Source of the DNA: Aquila chrysaetos chrysaetos
Taxonomy: Eukaryota > Chordata > Aves > Accipitriformes > Accipitridae
Direction: 5' to 3'
Assembly (NCBI RefSeq): GCF_900496995.4
Contig: NC_044029.1
Coordinates: 3,968,001-4,032,000 of the forward strand
Length of the DNA stretch: 64,000 bases
Shown here: piece by piece, positions 26,171 through 56,400 of the stretch
Numbering within the stretch: the first letter of the stretch is position 1
Layout: each line of letters begins with the position of its first letter
Translations under genes and position numbers: made by a program
The notes under the pieces: generated by a model
What the model saw: the letters and a program-made list of their open reading frames with translations, nothing else
Told to the model about the DNA's origin: nothing
Databases searched by the model: none

Positions 26171-29100
26171 GTCAGATTAGCCCATTCTGAAACTGAAAAC
26201 CAATACCATTTTCCAGTCCCAGGTGGTAATGGATACATGCATCCAGACAGCACGCCGTGGGATTATGCGTCTTCACTTGTGTCTAGTGGTAAATAAGGCT
26301 TCCATAGAGCTCTCTCCAATATAAGGCATTCAGAGATTTGGCCTGAGAAAAAATGGTAATTTCAAGAACTGGGGAAGCAGACTTCTAAAGCTCAAAACCA
26401 ACCGGGCAACAGGCTTGCTTTATTTTAACTGCTGACTAGTCTACGCAGGTTTGTTGTTGTTCTTTAAAGCGCTGTAGCTTTGCAAAAGAGAGAAGTCAGC
26501 GTCAGTATAAAAGCAAAGGTAAAAGCTATACGACTTTTAACCTTAGTTATAAGAGTTGGGTAGCTGTCGTGACAAACACGCAAATCAATTTTTGCTACAA
26601 AAATCTTGAAAGAGTCACAGCACAGTTGTCTAATTATTTTTTCTTTTACTTTAAAAGTACTCAAACATTTCAAATTATACAAACAGGACTGCCTCTTGTA
26701 GAATAAAAAATATTCTCTAGAAAAAATTTGTATAAAAATAACATCCTGCTTCAAAGCATGCTATGATTTTCTCAAGTTACATGGTCTTTATCTCTAAACA
26801 CACCTTCATAAAACCATTTGGCAGGAACATTATTTTGTGAATAACTTAAGAAGATATACTGCCTGCCTTTGTTTATGGGCAGCTGATTGATGTTCCACGG
26901 AATGCCGAGTACCAACAAGTTGGAAGTGCAAAATCCTGGCAAATGATTAACTATAAAAACCCTAACTTTCTTCTTCCTTCCTGTAAGAAAAATATTTGAA
27001 ATAAGTAGGATTTGGCAAAGTTCCTCTACCTTCAAACACCACCTGTAAAAATCAAACGTACAAATTCCAGTCATGTTTACACATCACATCATTAGGTTTC
27101 CATGACACCATCTTACTCTGTTTTAGTACTGTTATATAGTATGGATGTTATTTTGATATGCTGAAGGTAACATGACACAATGAAGTTGGAAGATGCAATA
27201 GCAGTTTTCTCACTGTAACAGCAACGTTGCCTCCCTCCCCGGATGCCCCATTTCGGCCTCCTCTTTGAAAAGTTAATAGTTATACTCACCCTTAAAATAC
27301 CTGCTCCCTGGCAAGCCAGGCTGCTACACAGCAGCTTCTGCTAGAACTGCTTCGTTATTTCACAAGCTAGAGTCTGAAGCAGAAGAGTATGTCCCTAGGG
27401 ATATACCTTACAGTTGCTACTTAGCACCAAGTTCACTTCCATTTTTAATAAAATCTGCCACTAATAGGGGAAAACCCTAATTTTTCTTGTAAGGTGGTAC
27501 TTTTAAGCCAAAACGTGAAGTGCAAAACTCCAGGGAAATCTACCATCGACACACAAGCAGAAAAATAGTTTTAAAAAGGAGACCTGCGACACTGAATACT
27601 ACTACCTTTTTCGATTCAAGTAAAAGCAGCAGAATCTGGCCTTTAGATGGAAAGCCCCTGGAGTTTTAACAAAATTTTTTATTTTCTACAGAGCACCCAA
27701 GCTCCAGAAGCTTTGAGAAACAAAGACGACCAAACCCATCACTCCACGCAAGACTTCCACTTCACGGCTGGCTGTGTTTGTATCCACCAGCCCTCCGTTT
27801 TCCCCGTCCCACGCTGCAAAAGGCATTCGACACGGCCTCCCGCGCTGGGCGTCCCGCGCCCGGCTCCAGCCACAGGGCACGCTGCCCAAGGGAAAGGGCC
27901 AGGGCAGCTCCGGCGCTCGCCGTTTGCTGCAGGCGGTCGCTTTCTTGGCAGCTGCTAGAGGTTTTCACCTGAACTCTAACGCAACAAGAGCTTTTTGTTT
28001 TGGGACAAAGTCAAGTTCGCTTTGCTTTTGCAAGCTGCCGTCAAAAGTTTCTGCCTCATCCTGCTCCTTTCGTGCAGGTGGAGGAGGCAGGCTTCAAACT
28101 TTTCAACAACCTGGTAAAGACTGCCGCAAACTGACAGCGCCTGCTGCCCACAGCGAGCGCCTGCACTGCATTAGGGTGCTGCTAATGCAGTTAAACACAA
28201 GACGAAGTAACTTTTGCTGTTTTACAGTCACAAAACTAGTACAAGGCTCCATGAAATTAACAGAAGACTTACTTAGGTTGAAGACTTAGTCAAGCAGGTG
28301 ATCAAAAAGCAGGGGAAAAAAAACCAAAACCCAAACCCAAACCCCCACATCTAAGAGGAGAAGCATGTTGTTTGAGACTAAACTTAGTCTCCTGGTTAGG
28401 AAAATGTTAGGCCATACCTTCCTCAAAAGGACAGATCATACAAGGTCCAGCCGTACATTCTCTAATGACACGTGTGTCTCAAGGTCTGCATGAAGGAAAA
28501 ACCCTGCAGAGTAAGTTCTGAACTCTCTACTTTGGCACCTCTGATAAATGTACTCTCTACAAAAACTACTACCACTTCTGGTGCTGCACGTACTCAAGGA
28601 ACAAGATGATTCCTGTCTTCTGGGTTCGATAAGCTTTTGATTTTGTCCAAGTGACAAGACAGCACAGTCCAGTTATCAGACAGCATGGCCAGGACTTTAT
28701 AACTACATGTACAGCAATAGGAAAAGGCAGTCTGCAGAGCATAAAAGCAGTAGAGGAATTTATTTTTTTTTTTAAATGCAAGGAGGAGGTGGAAATAGGG
28801 CTTGCTTTCCATACTGACAGGTGTAAACGCAGGGTGGCCACCAGCACAGGAAGCATGTATCCAGACAAACCCAATTAAATTTAATGACAACAAATAATCA
28901 TGTTCTGCAAGTATTTTTCTGAGGCATTACCTCTACAATCTGTTATGCATGAGTATCAGCTTCCATATGTGAATTAGCAAACAGCCAGAAGTTAAAAAGT
29001 CAAAAGAATGGGCCATAGTCCAAAGTAGCTCTGCTAGTCTGGATCTTCCTATTATGTTCAGGTAAAAGAAAAGACAAAGGGAGGAAAACAAATCACTGTT

Positions 29101-30740
29101 CAGGTAAAAGAAAAGACAAAGGGAGGAAAACAAATCACTGCCCTGTAATACTGTGTTCTTGAAGTAACGGTCAGTGAAAATAAAAAAGTCTTAAGCTGTG
29201 CCACTGAGCTACTAACAGACTCTTTCTAGAGAGAAAAGTCTGGAATTAGCAGATAAGAGGCTGAGAACTGAAGCAGATTTGTCTTACTTGTTTCTAGCAG
29301 AATTTGTAGTAACCAGGCTTGTTACAAAACCTGGTAAGTGAGCTGGAAGCCATCCATTTTACCAGAACCTGCTCGTATCATGTCAAGAAGTGCATCAGCA
29401 GTATGGTCCTGTTCGCACAAATAAAAATAGCAGCAGCTAACGTACCCAGCCACCCCGTTCCTCACAGATTCTTTCAAGTGCCAATTTTTACTTTGCAATG
29501 TACAAGCACGTACACTAGTTACCGTTTGTTTGGAAGTTGAGACACACATGCCCACACAGCTGCATAAATTACTTAAAATTCATTGCTGGGATGCCAAGAC
29601 TCCCAAACAGCAACAACAGAAATACACATTTCAGTGTCCTATTTCATCCATTTCTACAAGTTTAAACAGTACTAAGTTTAAACAATACTTACAATCAGGG
29701 AAAAAAACCACCAATATCTATTATTTTTAAACTGTAGGCAGTACATGACATTGCTCCCCTCGAAACCGCAGCTCACATACACGGGTTTTAAAGGACAAAA
29801 AATGCAGCTTTTACCCAAAAACAGAGGGGGAAAGAACTGGTATTTCTAAATTAGTATGAACTCCTCTACAAATAAACACAGGCTGTCACTATAAAGGAGC
29901 AGGTGAAGTGTCTCTGTTTCCTAAGCAGTAATGTTTAAGGCACTGTTGTAGACCTATTAAAGAAGCTGTCATTTTTGTTACCAGTAACTATGTAAAATTT
30001 TAATATGCAAGTCATGAGGTAAATATACATCACTGGAAGACATTGCGCATCTAGGCCTGAAGAGCCACGGGATTTAATTTACCTTTACAAACGAGATTCA
30101 ACAGTCAGATTCACTGCAGCAGGAAGACAGATCATGACCTCTTATGTCAAGAAAACATCAAATACTCCAGATTGGTTTGCCGGTATGGAAGAACTTTTTA
30201 ACACTCCAAAAAAATTGTTTTGATTGTCCCCACGAATTGTCCAATTGAATGTGAACTTTAAGGACACTAGGAATCATGACGGAAAATTTTACTCCATGCA
30301 AGAGGGCATGCCAATGGCAAAGAAAATGTAAGGATATATACTAATATTCACAGGTGACTTCAGCCCGAAGTTGCATGCTGCTGCTAACAGCAACAGAGAC
30401 CATCAAATGCGTTTGACAGGTTCTAATACAGCTGAAGTCTAAACTGAAGGCTGGCACACTCAAAACCAAATCGCACCACGCACCTTTACTGAAGTTGTCA
30501 CATTCTGTCCTGCAAAGAGTTGATGACTTCTTGCCCTGTATCCCAGCACTGACAAGACTATTTAAATCAGCACTGAAAGGCCAAGTTTCGTATTAAGGGT
30601 AAGACAGGTCCAGTTTCAAGACAAGAAATGGCAAATCAAGTTTGTAAAATATTTAATAGAGCAGTTTCCCAGCAGACTCCTGACCAGAATCATAACCAGA
30701 CTTCTAAAAAGTATATATATTTTTAGATCTGAAAATTTGT
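26171..30740. other. Intergenic, USP44-METAP2 convergent gap (right part)
   Basis: No supported gene. A small G+C-rich patch lies at about 27780-27960, a (AAACCC)-like run at 28323-28345 and a 42-base tandem duplication at 29057-29140. Overlapping open frames around 27647-28289 occur on both strands without splice signals or recognisable protein character. Confidence 0.45.
29057..29140. repeat. 42-bp perfect tandem duplication
   Basis: A unit starting TTCAGGTAAAAGAAAAGAC is present twice head to tail (29057-29098 and 29099-29140) without a mismatch that I can see, which implies a recent event. Confidence 0.9.
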
Positions 30741-30741
30741 C

Positions 30742-31173
30742 TTTATTTTTTACAAAATGGATTCCAGGAAGTTTAAAAGGCAATATCATAGAGGACTTGG
30801 GCGCAGAAATCAGGTGTCGTCATTCAAAGCATTCAAGTAGGAATATGGTAATATAAATATTTGAAAAGCATCTTTTATCATAAATGTTCAAAACAAAATG
30901 TATAACTCATTCCAAACTAAAAACTGAGCTTTATAGCACATATTTCCCTGAACAGAAAAAATAAGTAACTTTTGAAATATTTCTAAAGGCCTGAAAGCTT
31001 TTTCCTTGGTTAGTTACATTAGAAGACTTGCCTTTGATTAAATTCCTTCCTTTCCAAATACGGAAAGTATTACATCAGTCCACTGTTAAAACAGACAATA
31101 TGTTGCAAATTAATTCTGGTATAGTATGTTCCAACAAAGCCTAGGATATAAAGGTGCTGAGGTGGCTTTGAGT
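30742..31173 (-). other. METAP2: METAP2 3' untranslated region (proximal estimate)
   Basis: Reading on the - strand, the region follows the TAA stop at 31174-31176. A polyadenylation signal AATAAA (TTTATT on + at 30742-30747) lies about 430 bases downstream, with an ATTAAA variant near 30651. The true 3' end could be farther left. Confidence 0.5.
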
Positions 31174-47562
<16,389 letters not shown>

Positions 47563-48306
47563 GTCGCCGCGGCCGCGCCGCCTCCCACACACGGGGCGAG
47601 CGAGAGGGAGGGAGCGAGCGGCGGGGCCGGCCCTCCGCTCTATGGTGAGCGCGGGGCACGCCGGGAAGGCTGGAGGACTCCGCCAGGGAGGGGCGGAGGA
47701 CGGAGGGAGGGCTTAGGGAGCTGGCAGGTTTTCTGCTGGTGTAACCATGCTGGCTAAAAATACTACTTTTTTTTCTTCCTCGCCGGTATATTTTAACACC
47801 TCTTGCCTGAGGTGTATTTATAGTATATAGTATAACGCAGTTTGTAGCTTAGAAAGGTTATAAATGGGTCTCACCTTGCATAACTTGGGTTTTTAAGTGC
47901 CTTTGCAGCCCGGTCTTTGCTTAGGAAAACCGGTAATGCCTTGTTACCTCGCTGAGGCACAAGTTGGGCCCCCCTGGCCCTGCTGGGGCTGGCCGCTGCC
48001 TTCGTTATTCCCCGCCATGGCTCAGCCCCAGGGGCCCTGTCCCGGCCTGCTACGATCCTCGGCTTCGAACAACTAAAGCAGACGTCCAGCGCTGACCAAA
48101 CAAACGCCATCCCGGCCTGCGCCGCGGTGTGTTCTCCGGTGGTTTTGTCTGTAAGAGCAGTGGAACGTGGAAACGTCCAGCTGGGCCTTTCGTGGCCGGC
48201 AAGCTGGCTTCCCTGGGCTTGAGGCACGTTCAGGGCAGCGAGACGTGCCCCACCAGTTGGGAACTGCTGTGGTAGCACTGGTTCCCCATCTAAACCACGT
48301 CATTCT

Positions 48307-48396
48307 ATGTCCGTATCAATTAATATAACCGGACCACCTCCAGGAGGGTCCTATTACGGTGGCTTCAAGCAGAATAAACCTTGCACAATAGAGCAG
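48307..48396 (+). CDS. Tentative first coding exon of the FAM194-like gene
   Basis: An ATG at 48307 opens 30 codons (MSVSINITGPPPGG... ending CTIEQ) and runs straight into a strong donor GAGCAG|GTGAGC, phase 0. It lies 745 bases from the METAP2 start on the opposite side of the CpG island. The next firm exon needs phase 2, so one or two exons between 48.4 and 50.4 kb are missing from the model. A chance open frame remains possible. Confidence 0.35.
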
Positions 48397-48958
48397 GTGA
48401 GCCATTTAATGCTCTGCTGCTATTTTCCTGCTGTTTTGTTGCCAGTCAGAATTGACTTTGTCTGATGAAGAGAGCCGTGGAGGAACGGCTCTTTCTCATA
48501 CTGAGAATGGATGGCACACAAGCATGTGCACTGATGTTGCCTAAAACACTTTTTTTTGTGTATTGCTTTCCATTCTAGTTTTCTAATCAGGTAGAAGAGG
48601 AATCTACAGAGCTGGGGGTTTTTTTTGTGGTTGACGGCAGGGGGACGAGGAACACCAGGGGTCATGTTCACTAAGTTCTCCATTTTGAGTCATCTTAGAT
48701 CTTCCTGTTGTACATTTATTGTAGCTGGGCACTGTAATGGTCTCAAGAGACCCAATAAGAGTGTTTCTACTTTTGTGTTTGATTTTAATCCATTAGTCTC
48801 TCATGTACCAGACTGTTCTTACCCCTCACTATATCCCCTTTGGTGCCTTTGACAGCCTGAAAAAGAGAGTTGTGCTCCTAGCTTGTGCTCCTGATCCATT
48901 CACTCTAGTAAGTGCCAAAACAGACAAGTTGCCAGACCATGGATTTTGTTGACTCTAG

Positions 48959-48995
48959 AACTGAAGTCACAGATAAAGGAGGCCATGAAGTCTAG
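48959..48995 (+). CDS. Tentative small exon of the FAM194-like gene
   Basis: The acceptor TTGTTGACTCTAG and donor TCTAG|GTAAGC bound 37 bases. Only the phase-1 frame is open, giving LKSQIKEAMKS and leaving phase 2, exactly what the exon at 50401 needs. Support is limited to splice sites and phase because the exon is so short. Confidence 0.42.
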
Positions 48996-50400
48996 GTAAG
49001 CCCAGGGAATACAGAAGGCGAGATATTGACCAGAGATAGATAAAGGAAAAATAAGGTAGGTAAGAATACATCTCGTGCAGTGGCTGCAGACAAGAGATCC
49101 AGGAGTAAGGGCATCAGAGGAAAAGGGACAACAAGTAGAACAAATATTTCTGTGATCAGCTGAATTAATGAAGCCAGTTTTCTCAGAGGGTTCTTTCTTT
49201 CCTCCCCAGAATGACTCCAGCACCATTCGTAATCACTGAGGTACACCAATGAAGAGAGAGGTGGCTTGTGCTTTAGTACTACGTGTGCAGTTGGCCAGCT
49301 GACTGGTGCCAGACAGTTCAGCAGAGTTTGGCCTGCCTTTTTTTTTGGTGGGGACGCTTCCCTGGGCCTCTATTTTCTACCCAGCTGCTGATTTTCATGA
49401 AGTGTGTCCAGGCATCATTATCTTTGGGTGTGTTGTTCTGCAAAATCTGCCTGAAATCAGACATTTGCATAAACCTCCTTTCCTTAAAAAACTAGGCTGA
49501 AAATAAATTGTAGCGGGGAGTCACACTTTACTTAACAAAGAATATGAATAAAACCTAGCAGAGTGAAAGAAAATAGGCAGTGAGCTGGAAGAGTCAGTAT
49601 TAACAATGTGTCTCTACAGTTTGAAGTGATGCTACACTCTAAGTGCTGTTACTGGACCCAGGAGCACTCCATAAGCTGTGTTCATTAGGCTTGCAGAGAA
49701 GAGAGCATGATGGAAGGAGCAAAGTTAAGCACCTTCCAGATTGCATTGCTTCCAGCCCCAGAATTAGCGGTATACTCTATACAAGAGAATACAGATAGCC
49801 AACAGGATAATAGCATGATAACCGATGTGCAAAAACAGGAATGCTGAATGAAAAAATTGCAAAGTGGGAGTAAGAAGCTGGACTGACTGCTTTAACAAAG
49901 CAAATATTAACATGAACAGACTGACAACTGGACTCCATGTTCCCCACATGGCTGCTTTTAAGAGGGTCTGGTCTCTTAGAAGCAGAGACAATGATCCACG
50001 TCTTGTAGCATGTCCTTACCAGCGCAGATTTTTTTTGGCTGCCTTCTGTTATTGCCTCTCAGCGGTTCCTAGCAGGTAATACACATTATATTAATAAATG
50101 CTACATTTTCCAATTTCATGCTATACTAGGCAGGATGATCAGAAGACAGTATCGGACAGGCCATAGGCCAGAAGAGACATGCGAATACCATTTTTAGGTG
50201 GAGAAAGATAGTGGGTTTTTTTGTTTTCTCACAGTGGCTATTCCTTTTTCTTACCCAGCCTCCCGGACAAAGGCAGGCAGTGGCTGGGGAGTTAAGGGAA
50301 GGGCCAAATGCAGTCCAAAACATGTGGTAACTAAGCAGCAGGACTTGAAACCCTTTCCTGAAAGACAACACAGAGACTCACCTCTTCTTTTTCTTTCAAG

Positions 50401-50470
50401 GAGGCAGCTCCCATTGCACTATTTTCCTAGCAAAAGAAGTTATGATCTTCAGGAAAAGACTTCTTTCAGG
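50401..50470 (+). CDS. FAM194-like gene, exon with SKRSYDLQEKTSFR
   Basis: A strong polypyrimidine acceptor (CTTCTTTTTCTTTCAAG) and donor CAGG|GTATGT bound 70 bases. The phase-2 frame is open and basic and ends in phase 0, matching the following exon. The phase-1 frame is also open but would hit a stop in the next exon. Confidence 0.6.
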
Positions 50471-53400
50471 GTATGTTGTGTTTTCTTTTGTGTTTTCTTT
50501 TCAAGCTGTCTGTGTCAAGAAATGGCGTGGAATGGAGTGGGGGAGCTGTCTCTGACAGCTGCGCTTTAATCCTGGAAAGAGGGGGAGGAAGGACGACTAG
50601 GGAGTAAGTGGCCTGTATCAGTCCCAAGAAGAGTTGAACAGAGGGATGTTATATTTGTTTCTGTTTGTATTTCTGGGACTGATGCCATTATTTATGTGTT
50701 TATGACACTTTAATACTCTTTTTCCTAGCTTAGGGCCAAAACTCATAGTCCTTACTCAGCTCTAAAAATCCACTGAAATCAATGGGACAATTTTTGTGAC
50801 TAGAGGTTTAATATTGGGCCTAAAGTCTGGATGTAGACAAAGAAAATGTTTCTTGCATGAGAGCAAATATGTCTTATGAACTGTAGAAGGAAAGATATTC
50901 CCCCTCACCAATTGCTGAGGACAGAGGACACTTGTACTTTCTCAGCCATCATCACCCATAGCATTTACTATGGGAATGACAGCTGTCACCAAATAGTGTC
51001 TTCCTTAGCATAGGCAAGATGAAGGGCTTCCTTAATTCTGAAATCACTCCTTCTCTAAGATTTTACCTAAAACCTAGAGGCAGTAGCTAAAGCAAAGTTA
51101 AAAGTGACAAAAGCAGACAAAGAATTCACATTTAAAACTTCTTTCCACATTCCTTGGCGATTTCTTTTTCTTTTTACCAAACACGAGTTTGATTACAGCC
51201 TGTCAGCCGTAATCCAAACATCCTGGCTTGCATCAGCTAGTGTCACAACATCAACATCCTTTGGAGGACAGATTTTCAAAGGGTGCAAGGAGTGCTTCTA
51301 AAAAGAAACAAATTTAATCTGTCTTACTGCTGAAAGTCACCTTGAGAAGCACAGACCGCTGTTTGTGCACTCAGACTGGGACAAAGAGAATGCTTTTCAG
51401 TTTGCATGAATAGATGCATGCTGTGAAATATAAAAAATAGGTTAAGTTTATTGCCTTGTCTGGAGCTCATTTTTGAAATTGCTTTTAAGCGACAAGATTC
51501 ACATGAACAAAACAATCCATTGTCTGGACCAGTGCTTCAGAAAGACTCCTTATATTTCTGTGATAAGGAGCTATTGCATTAGGCATGTATGCGGATACGT
51601 GCATTAGGATGTGCTACAGTGAGCGTCTCCCTGACAGCAGATCTCTGTGCCTGTGTGCAGTCTTGGTAGGGGATGGAAGGCTGCACAGAGTCAAGGGGCT
51701 CCACACTGGTATCTTTCAAACAAATTTTTCTATGTTTATGATAGAGTCATAAAACCCCTTTTTTAATAAAAGCATATTTATTGATGTACTCACTGAGTCA
51801 TAACTGCAGATGCAAGCCGTCTTCTTTTTCAGATAACAAACTGAGATATTGCCTATCCTCAGAAATAATTGTAGGTTGTATCTCATGAAAACACTAGTTT
51901 AGAGTAGTATGAACCTAAATTATAAAAAACTGATATTTTGATCTTCAGTTTTGTAATCAGCTTCATATAATTTAATCCACTGACGCATGAATGTATTCCC
52001 ATTCATACAGTGGTGGTTCCTGTATTATTTGAAGTGAACTTTCAAGGCCTCACACAGAAAGTAATACCTCAGCTTCACTGTTAGTGTAAAAAAACGTAAA
52101 CAGTTTCTTTCTCACAGCCTGCTGACATAAGTGTTTTCCTCTGGGGTGCTCCACCCCTTCTTCATTCTAGGGAGTAATGGAACCAACGTTTACAGCTGCA
52201 GCGCTGGAGGCAGGACCTGTGTATTTCTTTGACCAGGTATTTTCTTTTCTATCCAGGATATTCTTCTGCTTCCCTCTTCTCCCTCACACCTCCTCCAGTC
52301 TTAAATTGGAAACATTCATTTCGTTGTAGATGAAAACTAGAATGAAAGAGAGGGGCAAGAAGATACCAGAAGAACTGTCCTCATATCTCACTACAGACCT
52401 TTGCCTTGGCTTTACTCCCAGGTAACAGTGTGACACCAGTGGTGGTGGGAGCAGGGAAGTTTCTGTCAACTAGTTTTTCAGGGAAGACACAAAAAGGAGT
52501 CCCAAGGTAGATGTGGCCAAGGCAGAACGAGAGAGATGGGGGAGGCACATGACCAGAACTGGCACCCTGCCACACAGCGTGAGCCAGAGGAGACAAGGGA
52601 GAAGGTGCCAGTGTCCTATACGTAACCCTAACTCCCTGAGGTGTAGTACCTAATGTTCATTTCTGCTGTCAGCATTTCATGAGTTTAATATATTTAACAT
52701 ACAAACCTTGAGCAGTTAGTTAAAGAATGCCACATAATAGCCTTGTTCTACTGTTTTGGCATGGACCGAACAACAGCACATTGCTAGGTGCAGAGCGCTC
52801 TGGATTTCATGAAGTTCATGTCTGCTGACTAATGTACCGGGAGCCAGTGTTCACAGCATTCCTCTGGGCTGTGACTCCTCTGGATAACTGGGTTTTAAAC
52901 TTAGGTTTCATTACATTTGCTTTAAACTGATATTTTTCTTCCAAGAACAAACCTTGTTTTGCCTAACTTGCTTTTGGATTTCAGAAATTTATTCCAGGTT
53001 GTTTCAGTCTATGAACACGTTTGTGTGCATTCAACTTAAAGAGTGTAAGAAGTTACCATTGAAACTGGGGAGGATTACCACGTGGTTACAGCTAAGCTTG
53101 TGTGTGTTTAGAAGCCTGAGGACTAAGACTTTTTTGGTAAACTTTCTTTGAGTTTTAGATTTCAAAACTCCTAAAACTTGTTAATAAATTTTCCACATTG
53201 GCAGTCCTCTAACTAAACTGTTATAGTTTAAAATAAAGCTGGTCCTCTCACAACCATGGAAGATCTGAGTTTCCAAACTGGAGGAAAAAAAAAAAGCCCA
53301 ACACAGAATAGGGTATATAGAATCAGCAGCTACTGAAGAAAACTTCTTTAGACACTCAAAGTTTTATTACACCTAAAAGTCCTTTGCATGTCACGTCTAC

Positions 53401-56400
53401 AAAAGCAAAATTTGGGTTTATTTGATTACCATTGTACTGAGGCAAGAGAAAATAATTTTACATAGGAGAGAAAAAATCAATCAGCATGTTACATTACATT
53501 ACATTACACTCCGGCAGGCATAGTCCAAAGCCTACACTGTCAGTGCAGAGACTCCCTGGTTTGGCAATGGCTGCACTAAATCTCCTCGTGCTGCTCTGCA
53601 CGGGTATTTCTGAGCTTGATCTAGGAGTGTCTTCCCTGGGAGGAAATGTGGCTCAGTCTCAACTGTGAAAGGGAGCACTGCCAGCCTGTCCACATACGTT
53701 TCAGGCAGCAAAGATAACAGGTCTTTTTTCTGTGTTCTTTAACTGTTACTGCACTCACTTAATGGTACAGCTTTTTTTTCTCCTCAGCCCAGCTGAAGGC
53801 AGGAGTGCCATCTGTACAGGTGAGCATACAGAAAGACATGAAGATGGTTTCTTAAATGATGATACAACAAGAAAAGAAAAATATCCAGTATTGCAACAAG
53901 TGTCTTGTCGTTCCCTGTGTAAAACCACTATGGAGGACTCAGACCCAAAAATCTCCCAAACGTCTTTGATCCCACAGGCAGATGAGGACTCACCACTGAA
54001 CATGTTGAATGAGTCTGTGGCTGCCAACATGTTACAGGAACTTGGAGAGAAGTTGCAGCTCCTTGCTAGGTATGAGACTGGTTTCCCTCAGGGACTTGTG
54101 AATCTGCTAACCTGTAGCTGGAGAGAAATCACTGAGGGGGTTGATTACCATAAATGGCACCAGGAGTCACTACCGTACAAAAGTGTGAGATCCAGGAGAA
54201 GCCAAGCCTCAGAGGAAGTTAAGAGTGGTGCTCTGGGGTCCAAATGTACGGAGTGTGAAATCACTGCCATCAGAAAAGAACCACACAAGAAAAGCTTTGC
54301 TCTACCAGCCTGTACTACAAAGGGAAAAAGAAAGCCTGAGACAGCATCAAACATGCCTCTAGGAAGTAAAGGTAACGTCGTGCTGTGTAAATGTGCTGTG
54401 TTGTAATGTTTAGCTGCAAAAGGGAAAAAAGCACTTTCTGTTAAGACTATACTCTGTTGGCTGGGTAGGCCAACATGCCCCACTTTATAGCTTGTTATAC
54501 TGCAGTTCTCTGCAAAATATTGTTTTAGGACATGATGAAATAGCTTTGCAGCTGAAGCAAGAGGTACAAACACTTAAAAGAACAAAGCCGGTGAAACTGG
54601 GCAATGTTTCAAACCATTTATCAAAGCATTTTTAGTCTCCTCTTTCAAGGTGAGTGATAGAGTCATAACATATTGCGCCAGTAAAAATCATTTGCATCCA
54701 GAGCATTTCATTCAGGAAGTGTCAGTAATCCTCAGTGCAGAACCAGAGGTTGGGGTCAAGCCTGTTCCAGCTCTCCAGGTGCTACTGCAGTCTTCCTCTT
54801 TAAAAAAAAAAAGAATAATCTTTGGGTTTATGTTTTTGAAAGCTGACTCACCCTTGCCTGTATGATCATAAGCATTGCACTCTGCTTTCTTCCTGTCTAG
54901 CTCCTGTTGTGCAAAATGATGTTGGCCAATCACCCGTCACAATCAGCTTCTCGCTCTCATCCAGCATTTGTGAGGAAAGAGGTAAGAGTAGTAGGCAGCT
55001 CAGCTGGATGGCTGGTGCTTAGCAGAGGTGGCTAGAATTATGTAGTACCTGGACAGCTGTTCTTGATGCCTGGATTTACTAAAGTATGGATTAGCATGAG
55101 GAGGGAGTAATTGTCAAGCAATAGCCCTCTCACCCCCCTGCTTTTTGGATATAATCTATTTTTAAATACCCAGTCCTTCTCTGATTATCTCTGATCATCT
55201 GCCAATGAGGTTTTCTACATAGCCACTGCTCTTTGCTAGCAGAATACAGGGGGAATAACTGCTTTGGGATTTTAAGCCTTTCTCTACTGGAAACTGTCTG
55301 ACCACATATATTTGACTTAATAACTTTTGCTCTGAATGGGAGCACTAATGCACTAACTGAAAAGTTCTTCACAAGGCATTATGCCAGTTCTGCCTAAAAC
55401 GTGGACAAATTTGATGATCTGAAGGGAAGAACTGCTTACTCTGCACCTCTTTTTGGATTTCTTTAAGAACTTTGCCATGTGGGGGAAAAAAAAAAAGCGA
55501 GCATTTGTGCATTTTCTTCCTCATCCTGGCCATGAAGTTGGTCAGGTGCCACCAGGACTGCAGAACTGAAATTCCTTGGCTGGTGAAGGTTAAAAGTGCT
55601 GCAGAGACACCCAGCATTTTAGCGTGGAGGAACAGCTCCGTAAACAAATACATAGGCACTGAAGGGAATTATACCCTCTTTTGTTGTTTCCTGAAAAGGT
55701 GGCATCCAGTTTCTTCTAGTTGTAACAAAGAAACAGCACTTCTGAAATGCTTTGCTGTGGAGTTGCGTGCTCTTGGTGTCTCTGAGCTATTAAGTTTGCA
55801 AGAGTATTGATTCCACCTTTAGCTCTCGTGCTCACAGGCAGCCTCTTTATTCTTCTGTCTCAGTGGTCACAGATGAACGTCTAAAGGGTCCTGACAACCA
55901 GCTTCCACTAAACTGTCCCTACCCGTTCCTATCTCTTGGGAGCTCCCATTTGCTTGGTCTGTCATCACAGGTTTATTTTTTATTTGGTGAAGGGAATGCC
56001 CAGCAGCAGGTCATGCATTTCTGTGACCACAATTCTGACCCACCGAGTTCTTGTTTCTGACTGAATTGCTTTCCAATTTGTTCATAGTGAAACAGTAAAT
56101 CCAGGGAAACTGAGCTTCTCTGCATTAATTTTAACAATTGCTTGGCCCATTCTGTAGCAGTCTGTGTCTGTAGCCATTTTTTATTAACTTATTGGGACTT
56201 TCGCATCAAGTAATCTAATTTCTTGATAATAACCATTGCTACAGAAGATGTTCAGGCTGAATAGAGATTGCATCCTGACCATTCATCTTGGTCGTTCTCA
56301 CCTTTTTAGAAAATCAAGTGAGAATAACTGAGAATCTCCAGAAGTTAAGGAACTTCTTCCTCCACACTCCCACAGGCCTTCTGAAATTACCCACAAATGC

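Noticed and set aside
27647-28289. Overlapping open frames in a small G+C-rich patch
   Set aside because: They occur on both strands, with no splice sites or promoter-like CpG density and no recognisable protein features.
28323-28345. AAACCC repeats resembling a plant-type telomere
   Set aside because: Only about three imperfect units in an A-rich context; bird telomeres are TTAGGG. This is low-complexity noise.
48446-48476. Exon reading SELTLSDEES after a strong acceptor, which would join in phase to 48959
   Set aside because: The intron to the exon ending at 48396 would be only 49 bases and its own donor C|GTGGAG is weak. It may still be real with another first exon, but I could not support it.
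48579-48660. Open exon-like stretch after TTGCTTTCCATTCTAG
   Set aside because: The acceptor is excellent, but the phase-correct donor (GGG|GTCATG) is poor and the translation does not look conserved.
54145-54573. 142-codon - strand open frame
   Set aside because: It lies opposite the 584-base + strand exon, has no splice signals consistent with neighbours, and its hydrophobic composition is a reflection of the charged + strand product.
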